Shown: positions 15,048 to 24,056, counted from the first letter of the stretch. The stretch: DNA of 64,000 nt from an uncultured Lachnospiraceae bacterium (GCA_910577645.1 CAJTOL010000016.1:1-64000); one strand, 5' to 3'. Numbers and translations: made by a program. Notes: generated from the sequence alone by a model not told the origin.

Positions 15048-16769
15048 ATGGAAAAATTAAAATTTGAAGACTTGCAGTTGGACGAAAGAATCCTGCGGGC
15101 AGTAGCGGATATGGGCTTTGAGGAGACGTCTCCTATTCAGGGGCAAGCAATTCCTCTGGCATTAGAGGGAAAGGATATTATTGGCCAGGCGCAGACCGGA
15201 ACCGGAAAAACAGCGGCTTTTGGTATCCCGCTGTTGGAGCGGGTAGACCCTAAGGTAAAAAAGCTTCAGGCAATTGTACTGTGCCCAACCAGGGAACTGG
15301 CAATTCAGGTGGCGGAGGAAGTTCGCCGTTTGGCAAAATATATGCATGGCATCAAAGTTCTTCCGGTTTATGGAGGCCAGGAGATTGTGAAACAGATCCG
15401 CTCCTTAAAAGATGGCACACAGGTCATTATCGGAACTCCGGGCCGTGTTATGGATCATATGCGGAGAAAAACCATTCGCACGGAAGAGGTTCATACAGTG
15501 GTTTTAGATGAGGCAGATGAGATGCTGAATATGGGATTTTTGGAGGACATGGAGACAATCCTGGGACAGCTGCCTCAGGAGCGCCAGACCATGATGTTTT
15601 CTGCCACCATGCCTTCTGCAATTCAGGAAATTGCCCGCAAATTCCAGAAGGACCCGATGACGGTGAAAGTAGTGAAAAAGGACTTAACCGTACCTAAAGT
15701 AACTCAGTATTATTATGAAGTAAAGCAAAAAAATAAAATAGAGGTATTAAGCCGTCTTTTGGATCTGTATGCCCCCAAGCTGTCTGTGGTATTCTGTAAT
15801 ACCAAAAAAGGAGTGGAGGAGGTTGTAGAGGCCCTTCAGGGCCGGGGATATTTTGCCGAGGGCCTTCATGGGGATTTGAAACAAATTCAGAGAGACCGGG
15901 TTATGAACAGCTTCCGCAACGGCAAGGCAGATATTCTGGTGGCAACGGATGTGGCGGCCAGAGGTATTGATGTAGATGATGTGGAGGCGGTATTTAACTA
16001 CGACATTCCCCAGGATGACGAATACTATGTTCACCGCATCGGGCGTACTGGCCGTGCAGGAAGAGAAGGGAAGGCTTTTAGCCTGGTGGTAGGAAGAGAG
16101 GTCTACAAAATGCGGGATATCCAGCGCTACTGTAAGACACGGATTATCCCTCAGGCCATTCCTTCTTTAAATGATATTACTTCTATTAAAGTAGATAAAA
16201 TCCTGGATCAGGTAAGGGATACCATAGAAGACCAGGATTTGAACGAAATGATTGACGTAATTGAAATGAAGATGATAGAAGAAGATTATACAGCCATGGA
16301 ATTGGCAGCGGCTCTGCTTCGGATTATTATGGGAGATGAGAACGAGGATATTGCAGAGAGCAGCCGGCCCGCCCGTTCCCTGGATGACCTGGACACATAC
16401 AAAAGCCATGGAAATAGCCGGGACAGAAGGGGCAGAAGGAACCGGGAAGAGATTTCCGGCCGGGGAAGAGGACGGAAGATGCGGGCATCAGAAAAGGTTT
16501 ATGAATATATCTCTGGCGGAGACAGGGCCATGGCCCGTCTGTTCCTTAATATCGGAAAGTCCCAGAAGGTAATGCCGGGGGATATTCTGGGCGCGGTTGC
16601 AGGGGAGTCCGGCATACCGGGCCGGGCGGTAGGAAGCATTGATATGTATGATGGCTACACTTTTGTGGAAGTACCGGATGAATATGCGGATATGGTAATC
16701 CGTTCCATGAAAAATGTTAAAATAAAAGGAAAGAACGTTCATGCCGAGCGTGCCAACGAAAGACGGTAA
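15048..16769 (+). CDS. DEAD-box RNA helicase with DbpA-type RNA-binding domain
   Basis: 573 residues. The helicase core has the Q motif (TSPIQGQAIPLAL), Walker A AQTGTGKT, PTRELAIQ, VLDEADEML, SATMP, and the second RecA lobe with DVAARGID and HRIGRTGRAGREG. A basic, Arg/Gly-rich linker (about 440-480) leads to a C-terminal DbpA-like domain (LFLNIGKSQKVMPGDILGAV to GYTFVEVPDEYADMVI). This is the DeaD/CsdA/DbpA group that unwinds structured RNA, in ribosome assembly and cold adaptation. It is a single gene with its own promoter and hairpin leader. Confidence 0.95.
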   Translation: MEKLKFEDLQLDERILRAVADMGFEETSPIQGQAIPLALEGKDIIGQAQTGTGKTAAFGIPLLERVDPKVKKLQAIVLCPTRELAIQVAEEVRRLAKYMHGIKVLPVYGGQEIVKQIRSLKDGTQVIIGTPGRVMDHMRRKTIRTEEVHTVVLDEADEMLNMGFLEDMETILGQLPQERQTMMFSATMPSAIQEIARKFQKDPMTVKVVKKDLTVPKVTQYYYEVKQKNKIEVLSRLLDLYAPKLSVVFCNTKKGVEEVVEALQGRGYFAEGLHGDLKQIQRDRVMNSFRNGKADILVATDVAARGIDVDDVEAVFNYDIPQDDEYYVHRIGRTGRAGREGKAFSLVVGREVYKMRDIQRYCKTRIIPQAIPSLNDITSIKVDKILDQVRDTIEDQDLNEMIDVIEMKMIEEDYTAMELAAALLRIIMGDENEDIAESSRPARSLDDLDTYKSHGNSRDRRGRRNREEISGRGRGRKMRASEKVYEYISGGDRAMARLFLNIGKSQKVMPGDILGAVAGESGIPGRAVGSIDMYDGYTFVEVPDEYADMVIRSMKNVKIKGKNVHAERANERR

Positions 16770-16815
16770 ACAAAAAAATTAACGAATATTTAGCACTGAT
16801 ATTTCAGCCAAATAC

Positions 16816-16844
16816 TTGACTTTTTTAAAATGTAGCAATATAAT
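16816..16844 (+). promoter_or_regulatory. Promoter of lipoprotein gene
   Basis: TTGACT (16816-16821), 17 bases, TATAAT (16839-16844), about 40 bases before the lipoprotein ATG at 16886. Confidence 0.75.
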
Positions 16845-16885
16845 CGAAGAAAATATGAATTTCTAAATAACGAGGAGGAAATGTT

Positions 16886-17536
16886 ATGAAAAAGCTGAGA
16901 AGCCTGGCAGTTCTTGTTATTGCTGCTATGGCGCTGCTTCTTGTAGGATGCGGCCAGAAATTTGATGCAAAAGGGTATATCCAGGGTGAGCTGGATGCAG
17001 TGTTAAAGGGTGAGATTACAGACGACTATTTAAAACTGGTTGATTCATCTAAAGAGGAAATTGAGGCAGAGAGCGCCGCAATGCTGGATGAGGTTATGGA
17101 GCAGTTTTCCGGCATGGGCCTGTCTGATGAATTAGTAGGAAAGTACCGTGAGTATATGTCTGCATTAATGAAGAAGTGCAAATATACCGTAGGCGAAGCA
17201 ACTAAGGATGGCGACAGCTATACTGTTCCGGTTACCATTGAGCCCCTTCTGTTCGGCGATGCTATGGAAACCGCAATGGCTGGCACTGAAGAGGAGTTAA
17301 TGGCTTGGGCTACAGAGGCAATGTCTTCCGGTGAAACTCCTACAGATGCTGAAATCATGGAAAAGACCTTTGAGATGTTATATAACGCCTTAAATGAGAA
17401 CTTAGATTCCATCGGTTATGGCGAGAGCAAAGAGCATGTCCTGAATGTAGTAAAGGGCAGCGACGGCAAGTATACTGTAGCAGAAGACGAAGTAACAGCT
17501 CTGGGAGCAAGCATGATCGATCCCGGTTCTTTCTAA
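16886..17536 (+). CDS. Lipoprotein of unknown function (DUF5105-like)
   Basis: 216 residues. A lipoprotein signal ends at the lipobox LLVGC (Cys22 region), so the protein is anchored to the outer face of the membrane. The mature part is acidic and mostly helical, with FDAKGYIQGELDAVLKGEI just after the Cys, a pattern seen in Clostridia lipoproteins annotated DUF5105; that assignment is from memory. It has its own promoter, an AGGAGGAA ribosome site and a strong terminator, so it is monocistronic. No enzymatic motif is visible. Confidence 0.8.
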   Translation: MKKLRSLAVLVIAAMALLLVGCGQKFDAKGYIQGELDAVLKGEITDDYLKLVDSSKEEIEAESAAMLDEVMEQFSGMGLSDELVGKYREYMSALMKKCKYTVGEATKDGDSYTVPVTIEPLLFGDAMETAMAGTEEELMAWATEAMSSGETPTDAEIMEKTFEMLYNALNENLDSIGYGESKEHVLNVVKGSDGKYTVAEDEVTALGASMIDPGSF

Positions 17537-17572
17537 AATAGAATTACATAATTGATTAAAACGAATAAGAGT

Positions 17573-17609
17573 ACTGCCTTAGCTGGGGATCCGGCTAAGG
17601 CAGTTTTTT
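17573..17609 (+). terminator. Intrinsic terminator after lipoprotein gene
   Basis: ACTGCCTTAGC (17573-17583) pairs with GCTAAGGCAGT (17594-17604), followed by a run of T. A textbook rho-independent terminator. Confidence 0.9.
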
Positions 17610-17647
17610 CGTCCATAGAAAATCAAGACGCTTTATTTCAGATAGTT

Positions 17648-17690
17648 ATTGACATATGATAATTATGGGATATAATAAACATATGCCAAT
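17648..17690 (+). promoter_or_regulatory. Promoter and likely autoregulatory operator of DUF134-NifX gene
   Basis: TTGACA (17649-17654), 16 bases, TATAAT (17671-17676). The promoter is bracketed by an inverted repeat: ATTGACATATG (17648-17658) and CATATGCCAAT (17680-17690), 10 of 11 matching. A dimeric DNA-binding protein sitting here would block polymerase, and the next gene encodes a helix-turn-helix DUF134 protein, so autoregulation is likely. Confidence 0.6.
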
Positions 17691-17707
17691 TACAAAGGAG
17701 AGTTCTT

Positions 17708-18472
17708 ATGCCAAGACCCAATAAGGAAAAACGAGTTTGCCGTCTGCCAAAGTGTAAGGAGTTTATTCCTTCAGGCAGACCTGACCAGGGGCAGGTCATC
17801 ATATTTATGACAGTGGAGGAATATGAGTGCATCCGGCTTATTGATTATGCAGGGTGCAATCAGGAATCCTGCGCTAAGCATATGGGCACGTCCCGGGCAA
17901 CGGTTCAGGCCCTTTACACCAGCGCCAGAAAAAAACTGGCCCGGTTCCTTGTGGAGGCAGCGGTTCTCAAAATCGGCGGAGGGAATTTTGTGGTAGAGGC
18001 ATCTGCCGCAGAAGATTCCCAAGGGTATTTAAACAACAGAATGGCTCAGAAGGGAGATATTCACATGAAAATTGCAGTTACCTATCAGGATGGAGAGATT
18101 TTTCAGCATTTTGGGCATACTCAGCAGTTTAAGGTATACCAGGTAGAAGAAGGCAAGGTAGTTTCTTCAGAAGTAGTGGGAACAGATGGATTTGGCCACG
18201 GTGCATTGGCTGGATTTTTACAGGAGAGAGGGGTAGAAGTGCTGATTTGCGGCGGCATTGGCGGAGGCGCCAGAAATGCTTTGGCAGAGGCGGGGATTAA
18301 GCTGTATCCCGGAGCCTGGGGAGATGCAGATGCTCAGGTAAATTCCTTCTTAGCAGGCAACTTAAACTACAATCCGGATACCATGTGTAATCATCACGGC
18401 CATGGTCATGAGGAAGGGAGCTGTCACCATCATGATGGAGGAAGCTGCGGCGACCGTTGCCATCATAGCTGA
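17708..18472 (+). CDS. DUF134 HTH protein fused to NifB/NifX-type domain
   Basis: 254 residues in three parts. Residues 1-95 are DUF134 (MPRPNKEKRVCRLP start, helix-turn-helix around NQESCAKHMGTSRATVQALY). Residues 120-225 are the dinitrogenase iron-molybdenum cofactor-binding fold (MKIAVTYQDGEIFQHFGHTQ, CGGIGGGARNALAEAGIKL). The last 30 residues are rich in His and Cys (CNHHGHGHEEG, CHHHDGG), a probable metal-binding tail. An ATG at 18065 with AGGGAGA upstream marks the start of the NifX part and might allow separate internal translation. No nif genes are near, so a regulator linked to iron-sulfur or metal handling is more likely than nitrogen fixation. Confidence 0.88.
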   Translation: MPRPNKEKRVCRLPKCKEFIPSGRPDQGQVIIFMTVEEYECIRLIDYAGCNQESCAKHMGTSRATVQALYTSARKKLARFLVEAAVLKIGGGNFVVEASAAEDSQGYLNNRMAQKGDIHMKIAVTYQDGEIFQHFGHTQQFKVYQVEEGKVVSSEVVGTDGFGHGALAGFLQERGVEVLICGGIGGGARNALAEAGIKLYPGAWGDADAQVNSFLAGNLNYNPDTMCNHHGHGHEEGSCHHHDGGSCGDRCHHS

Positions 18473-18492
18473 ATTTATTGTGCCTGCCAGGG

Positions 18493-18521
18493 TTGTAAAT
18501 CCCGGAAAAACGGGTTATACT
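18493..18521 (+). promoter_or_regulatory. nagA promoter
   Basis: TTGTAA (18493-18498), 17 bases, TATACT (18516-18521). The spacer holds a small palindrome CCCG-GAAAAA-CGGG, which may serve as an operator or as the end hairpin of the upstream gene. Confidence 0.6.
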
Positions 18522-18563
18522 CATTCTTAGAAGCATATTAAATGCGAAAGAGAGGGGTTTACA

Positions 18564-19703
18564 ATGATTATACAAAGCAGCAGAGTGTGGGTTGCCGGAC
18601 AATTCATTCCGGCTCAGCTAGAAGTAGAAGACGGGATGATTGCCCGGATTTACGGATATGGGGAGAAGACGGCGGACGCTGACTATGGGGATAAGCGGAT
18701 AGTTCCTGGATTTATTGACATCCATACCCATGGGGCTTATGGATTTGATACCAATGATGCAGAACCGGAAGGACTTCGGGATTGGATGAAGCGGATCCCG
18801 GAGGAAGGGGTTACCGCTATCCTTCCCACCACAGTTACTCAGATGCCGGATGTCCTTACTGCCGCAGTTGCCAACGTGGCAAAGGTTATTGAGGAAGGTT
18901 ATGAAGGAGCCGAGATTTTAGGGATTCATTTCGAAGGCCCGTACCTGGATATGGAATATAAGGGGGCGCAGCCGCCGGAGGCGATTGCAAAGCCCAGTGT
19001 TGAGCAGTTTAAAGATTACCAGAAGGCGGCAAAAGGCTGGATCAAATACATTACCATGGCCACTGAGCATGATGAGGACTTTGCCCTGGCCCGGTATTGC
19101 AACCAGAATGGGGTAGTAGTCAGTATGGGTCATTCCTCCGCTGCTTATGAGCAGGCCATAATGGGAATTGCCAACGGAGCTACCTCCATGACCCACGTAT
19201 ACAACGGAATGACTTCGTATCATCACCGTAAGCCCGGCCTGGTAGGGACTGCTTTCCGGGTGCGGGATATTTACGGGGAGATTATCTGCGATGGCTGCCA
19301 TTCTCATCTGGCCGCATTAAATAACTATTTTACTGCGAAAGGCCGGGATTATGCCATTATGATCAGCGACTCTCTTCGGGCAAAACATTGCCCGCCCGGA
19401 GGCAATTACCAGCTTGGAGGTCATGACATTGAGATTGGAGAGGACGGGCTGGCAAGATTAAAAGGAACCGAGACCATTGCCGGAAGCACCCTTTATATGA
19501 ACAGGGGATTAAAGATCCTGGCGGAGCAGGCTATGGTTCCTTTTGACGCTGCTTTAAATTCCTGCACAATCAATCCGGCCAGAGCTCTGCGGGTGGATGA
19601 CAGAAAGGGCCGTCTGGCAGCAGGCTATGATGCCGATATCGTTGTATTAGAGGACAATTACGACGTGGTTCAGACCTATTGCCGTGGAAAAGAGATGCTG
19701 TAA
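18564..19703 (+). CDS. nagA: N-acetylglucosamine-6-phosphate deacetylase
   Basis: 379 residues of the amidohydrolase superfamily. The metal site begins with DIHTHGAYGFDTND; further signatures are GIHFEGPYLD, VSMGHSSAAYEQA, THVYNGMTSYHHRKPGLVG and the catalytic Asp in AIMISDSL. The enzyme removes acetate from N-acetylglucosamine-6-phosphate, giving glucosamine-6-phosphate for glycolysis or cell-wall synthesis. No nagB is adjacent, and the gene appears to be transcribed alone between its promoter and terminator. Confidence 0.93.
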   Translation: MIIQSSRVWVAGQFIPAQLEVEDGMIARIYGYGEKTADADYGDKRIVPGFIDIHTHGAYGFDTNDAEPEGLRDWMKRIPEEGVTAILPTTVTQMPDVLTAAVANVAKVIEEGYEGAEILGIHFEGPYLDMEYKGAQPPEAIAKPSVEQFKDYQKAAKGWIKYITMATEHDEDFALARYCNQNGVVVSMGHSSAAYEQAIMGIANGATSMTHVYNGMTSYHHRKPGLVGTAFRVRDIYGEIICDGCHSHLAALNNYFTAKGRDYAIMISDSLRAKHCPPGGNYQLGGHDIEIGEDGLARLKGTETIAGSTLYMNRGLKILAEQAMVPFDAALNSCTINPARALRVDDRKGRLAAGYDADIVVLEDNYDVVQTYCRGKEML

Positions 19704-19720
19704 AAGGACAGAAATATAAC

Positions 19721-19764
19721 AAAAGGGGTTGTCTCAGGCTTCGTTTTGAGACATTCCCTTTTTT
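19721..19764 (+). terminator. Terminator between nagA and MATE gene
   Basis: AAGGGGTTGTCTCA pairs with TGAGACATTCCCTT across a short loop and is followed by TTTT on the + side; it separates convergent genes. Its TGTCTCA/TGAGACA core resembles the TGTCGCA hairpins at other gene ends in the window. Confidence 0.8.
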
Positions 19765-19793
19765 GCTGCCAGGTATCCGGCAAAATGTGTCAC

Positions 19794-21218
19794 TTATACA
19801 GCCTGCCGAAGGCGGAAAAGTCTGTTTTTTGGAAATGAGATGTGATATTCCCTGCATATCTGACGGATGGTAAAAAAGCCGATAACAGCAGATAAAAGGC
19901 CCACACCGATATTGCTTACTCCCATAACGATTCCTACGCTGGTACTTCCCAAAGAGGTGAAGGTCTGAAGGCACCAAAGAACCGGAATGCGGAAAGCGAA
20001 TACCCGGCAGAAATTAATAAACAGAGTCGATTTTGTCCTGCCGAAGCCATAAAGCATGCCTACAACCGCAGAGTTAATTCCCAGAGGAACAGCACCCCAG
20101 GCTTCAAATTGATAAATATTCATAATCAGCTGCTGAAAAGCCGGATCATTTTGTGCAAAGGCCCAGGCAATCTGGGGAAGGAAAACCAGATTGAAAATCA
20201 TGGTGACAGCACTGATCCCTGCATTTATTGCTGCAGTACAGAAGAATATGTGAAGGGCGCGGACGGGTTTTCCGGCACCAAGATTTTGGCTGATAATGGC
20301 AGAGCTGCCGTCCTGAAAGCCAATATGAGGAGATGTGCTGATGCCTCCGATGTGGTTGGAGATCCCCAGTGCGCCTACCGTTAATGCTCCGTAAACGGTA
20401 CTCATAGAGTTAACCAGCACCTTTCCCAGAGAAAAAGCCGCTTTTTCCACAATTACCGGCCCGGATATGATCAGAACCGGAAGAGCAACCCTTTTGTCAA
20501 AAGCAATAGCAGAAAAGGAAAAGCCAAAGGCACTGCCAGGCTGGCAGATACGAAACACTGCCGCAGCAAACATCAAAGCCTGGGAAATAATGGTGGCGGC
20601 GGCAATCATGGAAATTCCCATATGGAAGCCATAGACAAAGATGGCGGTCAGGATTAACTTTACTGCGATTACCATTGCGTTAAGGTACAAAATCCCCCTG
20701 GAATTGCCCCTGACCCGCTCAACGGAAATGTAAACATTATTGAAAAACATGATTACCATGCCAATGAGATCCAGACGAAAATAAGAAACACCGTCAGCCA
20801 TAAATTCTTCCGGAGTGCCGGCCAGCCGCAGAAATTCTGAGGTAAAAGGAAGGAGAACCAGCAGCAAAAGGGTGCTGACGGCGGCGCACAGGGCATATAA
20901 GGTGCTGACCCGCTTTTTTACCAGTTCCAAATCTCCGGCGCCGTATGCCTCGCTGATTTTCATCCCGGCTCCCACGGCCAGGCCTCCTCCTAAAGCCGCA
21001 AGAGTCAAATCAAGTTGCGCCAGGTAGGATACAGTGGAAACGGCGGAAGAGCTGATATGGGCGGCCATCATAGAATCCAGGATTTTAAAAAGCTGATTCA
21101 GGCTTTGATACAGGGCCAGAGGGAGGCTGACATATAAGACCACCTTCCAGGGCGCTCCATTGAGAGAAAACTCCCGAAATTTTTCATCCTTTTTAGATAA
21201 AGCTGCTGAAGATTCCAT
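19794..21218 (-). CDS. MATE-family efflux transporter
   Basis: About 474 residues with twelve likely membrane helices in two similar halves, typical of MATE/DinF drug-sodium or drug-proton antiporters (LAQLDLTLAALGGGLAVGAG in the first half, ISNHIGGISTSPHIGFQDGSS in the second). I start at the ATG at 21218 (MESSAALSKKDEK), which has AAGGAG 7 bases upstream; a longer in-frame start exists at 21290 without a good site. Divergent from the AraC regulator on the other strand, which may control it. Substrate unknown. Confidence 0.9.
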   Translation of the reverse strand: MESSAALSKKDEKFREFSLNGAPWKVVLYVSLPLALYQSLNQLFKILDSMMAAHISSSAVSTVSYLAQLDLTLAALGGGLAVGAGMKISEAYGAGDLELVKKRVSTLYALCAAVSTLLLLVLLPFTSEFLRLAGTPEEFMADGVSYFRLDLIGMVIMFFNNVYISVERVRGNSRGILYLNAMVIAVKLILTAIFVYGFHMGISMIAAATIISQALMFAAAVFRICQPGSAFGFSFSAIAFDKRVALPVLIISGPVIVEKAAFSLGKVLVNSMSTVYGALTVGALGISNHIGGISTSPHIGFQDGSSAIISQNLGAGKPVRALHIFFCTAAINAGISAVTMIFNLVFLPQIAWAFAQNDPAFQQLIMNIYQFEAWGAVPLGINSAVVGMLYGFGRTKSTLFINFCRVFAFRIPVLWCLQTFTSLGSTSVGIVMGVSNIGVGLLSAVIGFFTIRQICREYHISFPKNRLFRLRQAV

Positions 21219-21387
21219 ATACAGGCTCCTTTTCTGCAAAACAAATTTAACACTTAGGGGATCATAATACAAAATTTCAAGGGCTGCCATAAATTTTCTG
21301 TCCGATTTTCAAAAAACTACAGATTTCTTGTCTTTTTCTCTTAAAAGGAGTAAGATGGATCCAGGAAAACAAAAAGGAGAGAAAGGG

Positions 21388-22236
21388 ATGGAAGGAAAAA
21401 AGCTGGTGTCAGACCTCCCGGTCTGGCTGCCGGAAATTCAGATTACCAGAAGAAAGAGGGAACAGGGATTTTCTATGGAAAACGCCCATTCCCACCCGGA
21501 TTACGAGCTGTTTTACCTTATCTCCGGCACATGCAGAATGTTTATCGGCCATTCTATTTATTATGTAACGGCAGGAGACTTTATTTTTGTCCCGCCGGGA
21601 CAGAGCCATCGAACCACCTACGAATCCAGTCCGGTGGCGGAACGGGTGGCAATCGGTTTTTTTGAACCGGTTATTGGGATGATGACGGCAATGTGCGGGG
21701 AGGAAGGGGTGGAAAAAGTACTGAATGCTTCTAAGATTACCATCCCGCCTAAGTATAATGCCTGTGTGGAGGAGCTTCTTCAAAAGATGGAGGAAGAAGA
21801 AAAGCGGCAGGACAGTTATAGCCGGATGATGAAAGCAGGGAAGCTTTTAGAACTTCTTGTATTATTAGGAAGAGCAGGGGAGAGAGCCGGTATTCCGGAA
21901 AGCCTGAACGAAACGGAGGCAGCCATTCAGGAAGCGGCAAATTATCTGTACAGTCACTATCAGGAACCGCTGACTTTAAAAGGTATGGCTCAGATGGCCC
22001 ATATGAGCCCCGCGTATTTTTCCAAAAAATTTCACCGTCTTACCGGGTTCGGTTTTAAAGAGTATCTGACCCATGTGAGGATCCAGGCGGCGGCAGAACA
22101 GCTTTTATCCGGAAAACAATCGGTGACAGAGGTGGCCCTGAACTGCGGCTACAGCGACGGCAATTATTTCGGGGATGCTTTCCGGAAAATCAAAGGGATG
22201 TCGCCGAACCAGTTTCGAAAGAAAAACCAGATCTGA
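21388..22236 (+). CDS. AraC-family regulator with cupin domain
   Basis: About 282 residues. The N-terminal half is a cupin-type effector domain (AHSHPDYELFYLISGTCRMF, AGDFIFVPPGQSHRTTY); the C-terminal 100 residues hold two helix-turn-helix motifs (MAHMSPAYFSKKFHRLTGFG and VALNCGYSDGNYFGDAFRKI). Such proteins sense a small molecule, often a sugar, and activate a nearby operon. The ATG at 21388 has AAAGGAG 7 bases upstream; the ATG at 21355 also has AAAAGGAG but only 4 bases away. It is divergent from the MATE gene; a TauE-type carrier follows but has its own promoter. Confidence 0.9.
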   Translation: MEGKKLVSDLPVWLPEIQITRRKREQGFSMENAHSHPDYELFYLISGTCRMFIGHSIYYVTAGDFIFVPPGQSHRTTYESSPVAERVAIGFFEPVIGMMTAMCGEEGVEKVLNASKITIPPKYNACVEELLQKMEEEEKRQDSYSRMMKAGKLLELLVLLGRAGERAGIPESLNETEAAIQEAANYLYSHYQEPLTLKGMAQMAHMSPAYFSKKFHRLTGFGFKEYLTHVRIQAAAEQLLSGKQSVTEVALNCGYSDGNYFGDAFRKIKGMSPNQFRKKNQI

Positions 22237-22265
22237 GGCCCCCCAAACGTTTTACTAAAACTTCC

Positions 22266-22294
22266 TTGAATAATCCTTTTACTTGATTTACAAT
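22266..22294 (+). promoter_or_regulatory. Promoter of TauE/SafE gene
   Basis: TTGAAT (22266-22271), 17 bases, TACAAT (22289-22294), about 40 bases before the ATG at 22335. Confidence 0.55.
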
Positions 22295-22334
22295 AAAAGA
22301 CAGTGAGAATTTTCAGAAGAGGAGCGGTGAGATT

Positions 22335-23123
22335 ATGATGTATATATTGTTCGTACTGGTAAGCTTTGGCGCATCGATTATCGGAGCTATCTGCGGTATT
22401 GGCGGCGGCGTTATTATTAAGCCTACCCTGGATGCCTTTGGCGTACTCAGTGTGGCATCTATCAGTTTTTTATCCGGATGTACGGTGTTGTCGATGTCCT
22501 GCTATTCTGTGCTTAAGGCGAAGATGGCCGGGGATTCCAATATAGATATGAAGACCGGAACGCCTCTGGCGATGGGCGCAGCAGTAGGCGGCGTTGCGGG
22601 CAAAATGATGTTTCAGTATTTGTCCAATATGTTTGCAGACAAGGATATGGTAGGCGCAGTTCAGGCGGCCTGCCTTATGCTGATTACGGTAGGAACTTTG
22701 ATTTACACCATTAACAAGGCAAAAATTAAGACCCATAAGCTGACCAACGCAGGAATGTGCCTGGCTATTGGTTTGGTGCTGGGTATTATGTCGTCTTTTT
22801 TGGGTATTGGCGGAGGCCCCATTAACCTGGTGGTATTGTTTTACTTCTTCTCCATGAGTACCAAGGTGGCGGCGGCCAATTCCTTATATATTATTTTGTT
22901 TTCTCAGATTACCAGTTTGGCCAACACTCTCATAACCCGGACGGTTCCGGAGTTTGACGTAATGCTTTTGATTCTCATGGTAATCTCCGGCATTGGCGGC
23001 GGCATGGCAGGACGGGCAATTAACAAAAAGATAGATTCTGATACGGTAGATAAGCTGTTTGTAGGCCTTATGGTAGCGCTGATCCTTATTAATATATACA
23101 ACATTTACCGGTTTATGGTATAA
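22335..23123 (+). CDS. TauE/SafE-family membrane carrier
   Basis: 262 residues with about eight membrane helices and the two Gly-rich signatures of the family, GAICGIGGGVIIKP near the N-terminus and SFLGIGGGPINLVV in the middle. Members move sulfite, sulfoacetate or other organosulfur anions, usually outward. The gene is followed 25 bases later by an esterase and lies about 2 kb from a sulfatase locus, so export of sulfur anions is plausible; the substrate is not shown by the sequence. Confidence 0.88.
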   Translation: MMYILFVLVSFGASIIGAICGIGGGVIIKPTLDAFGVLSVASISFLSGCTVLSMSCYSVLKAKMAGDSNIDMKTGTPLAMGAAVGGVAGKMMFQYLSNMFADKDMVGAVQAACLMLITVGTLIYTINKAKIKTHKLTNAGMCLAIGLVLGIMSSFLGIGGGPINLVVLFYFFSMSTKVAAANSLYIILFSQITSLANTLITRTVPEFDVMLLILMVISGIGGGMAGRAINKKIDSDTVDKLFVGLMVALILINIYNIYRFMV

Positions 23124-23148
23124 CTTGGGAATGAAAGGCGGATGAATA

Positions 23149-23988
23149 ATGAAACATCAGATACTACCGGTACAGATACCGGGAGAAGAACAGGAGGGGA
23201 CCCTTTATACTTATTTGTGGTCCAAGTCTGAGGAGCTGGCGCTGGGAAAAAAACGTCCTCTTATTTTAATGTGTCCCGGAGGCGGTTATAGAAGAACCTC
23301 TGACCGGGAGGCAGAGCCTATGGCCCTTACCTTTATGGGGATGGGCTACCATGTAGCTGTTCTGCGTTACTCTTGTGGAGAAAATATTCACTACCCCATA
23401 GCCCTTATGCAGCTGGCAAAAGCAGTCTGTATGGTGCGGGAACATGCCCGGGAGTGGGGAGTGATAAGCGACAAAATTATTATTCAGGGCTGTTCTGCCG
23501 GAGGCCATCTGGCAGCCAGTCTGGGAGTATTTTGGAAACAAAGGGAGGAATTGTGGAGGTCTTTAAATGCCACGGCAGAAGACGTGCGCCCCAATGGCCT
23601 TCTCCTCAGCTATCCGGTAATTTCTTCCGGGGAATTTGCCCATAAGCCCAGCTTTGAGCGTTTGCTGGGGGCTGCCTATGAAAGGGAGAAAGACGCCCAG
23701 TCTTTGGAAAAATACGTTACCAGCCAGGTTCCGCCTACCTTTCTGTGGCACACCTTGACGGATCCCACTGTTCCCGTAGAAAATTCCCTGTTGTTTTTAT
23801 CTGCCCTCCATAATCATAAGATTCCTGTGGAATTTCACCTATACCCTGAGGGCGGTCACGGCCTGGCCCTGGCCAGCCGCCTGACTATGGCTTCTGAGGG
23901 AGCGGGGATCCAGCCGGCCTGCGAGAGCTGGATTCATCTGGCAAAAACCTGGCTTACCCGTTATTTTCCCTGGGATCAGGAACAGTAA
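23149..23988 (+). CDS. Alpha/beta hydrolase, probable carbohydrate esterase
   Basis: 279 residues. The nucleophile elbow is GCSAGG (in IIIQGCSAGGHLAAS); the oxyanion-side motif is LMCPGGGYRRTSDREAEPMA; the other triad residues are likely Asp in TLTDPTVPVENS and His in YPEGGHGLAL. This pattern matches the acetyl-xylan or feruloyl-type esterases (BD-FAE group). No signal peptide, so it acts on imported acylated oligosaccharides inside the cell. It shares a transcript with the TauE/SafE gene and ends at a long bidirectional hairpin. Confidence 0.87.
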   Translation: MKHQILPVQIPGEEQEGTLYTYLWSKSEELALGKKRPLILMCPGGGYRRTSDREAEPMALTFMGMGYHVAVLRYSCGENIHYPIALMQLAKAVCMVREHAREWGVISDKIIIQGCSAGGHLAASLGVFWKQREELWRSLNATAEDVRPNGLLLSYPVISSGEFAHKPSFERLLGAAYEREKDAQSLEKYVTSQVPPTFLWHTLTDPTVPVENSLLFLSALHNHKIPVEFHLYPEGGHGLALASRLTMASEGAGIQPACESWIHLAKTWLTRYFPWDQEQ

Positions 23989-23989
23989 T

Positions 23990-24053
23990 AAAACGGGGGT
24001 GTCGCAAAATGAAGCCAAGGACTTTTTATTTCATTTTGCGACATCCCCGTTTT
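23990..24053. terminator. Long convergent hairpin terminator
   Basis: A 24-base stem with a single G-U pair joins 23990-24013 and 24030-24053 (core GTGTCGCAAAATGAA with TTCATTTTGCGACAT). It separates the esterase (+) from the GH88 gene (minus). The GCAAAATGAA core recurs at 34221 and 51847. Confidence 0.85.
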
Positions 24054-24056
24054 GGA

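Noticed and set aside
18065..18472. Separate NifX gene after DUF134
   Set aside because: The frame is continuous with DUF134 from 17708 and no stop intervenes. An internal start is noted but a fusion is the simpler reading.
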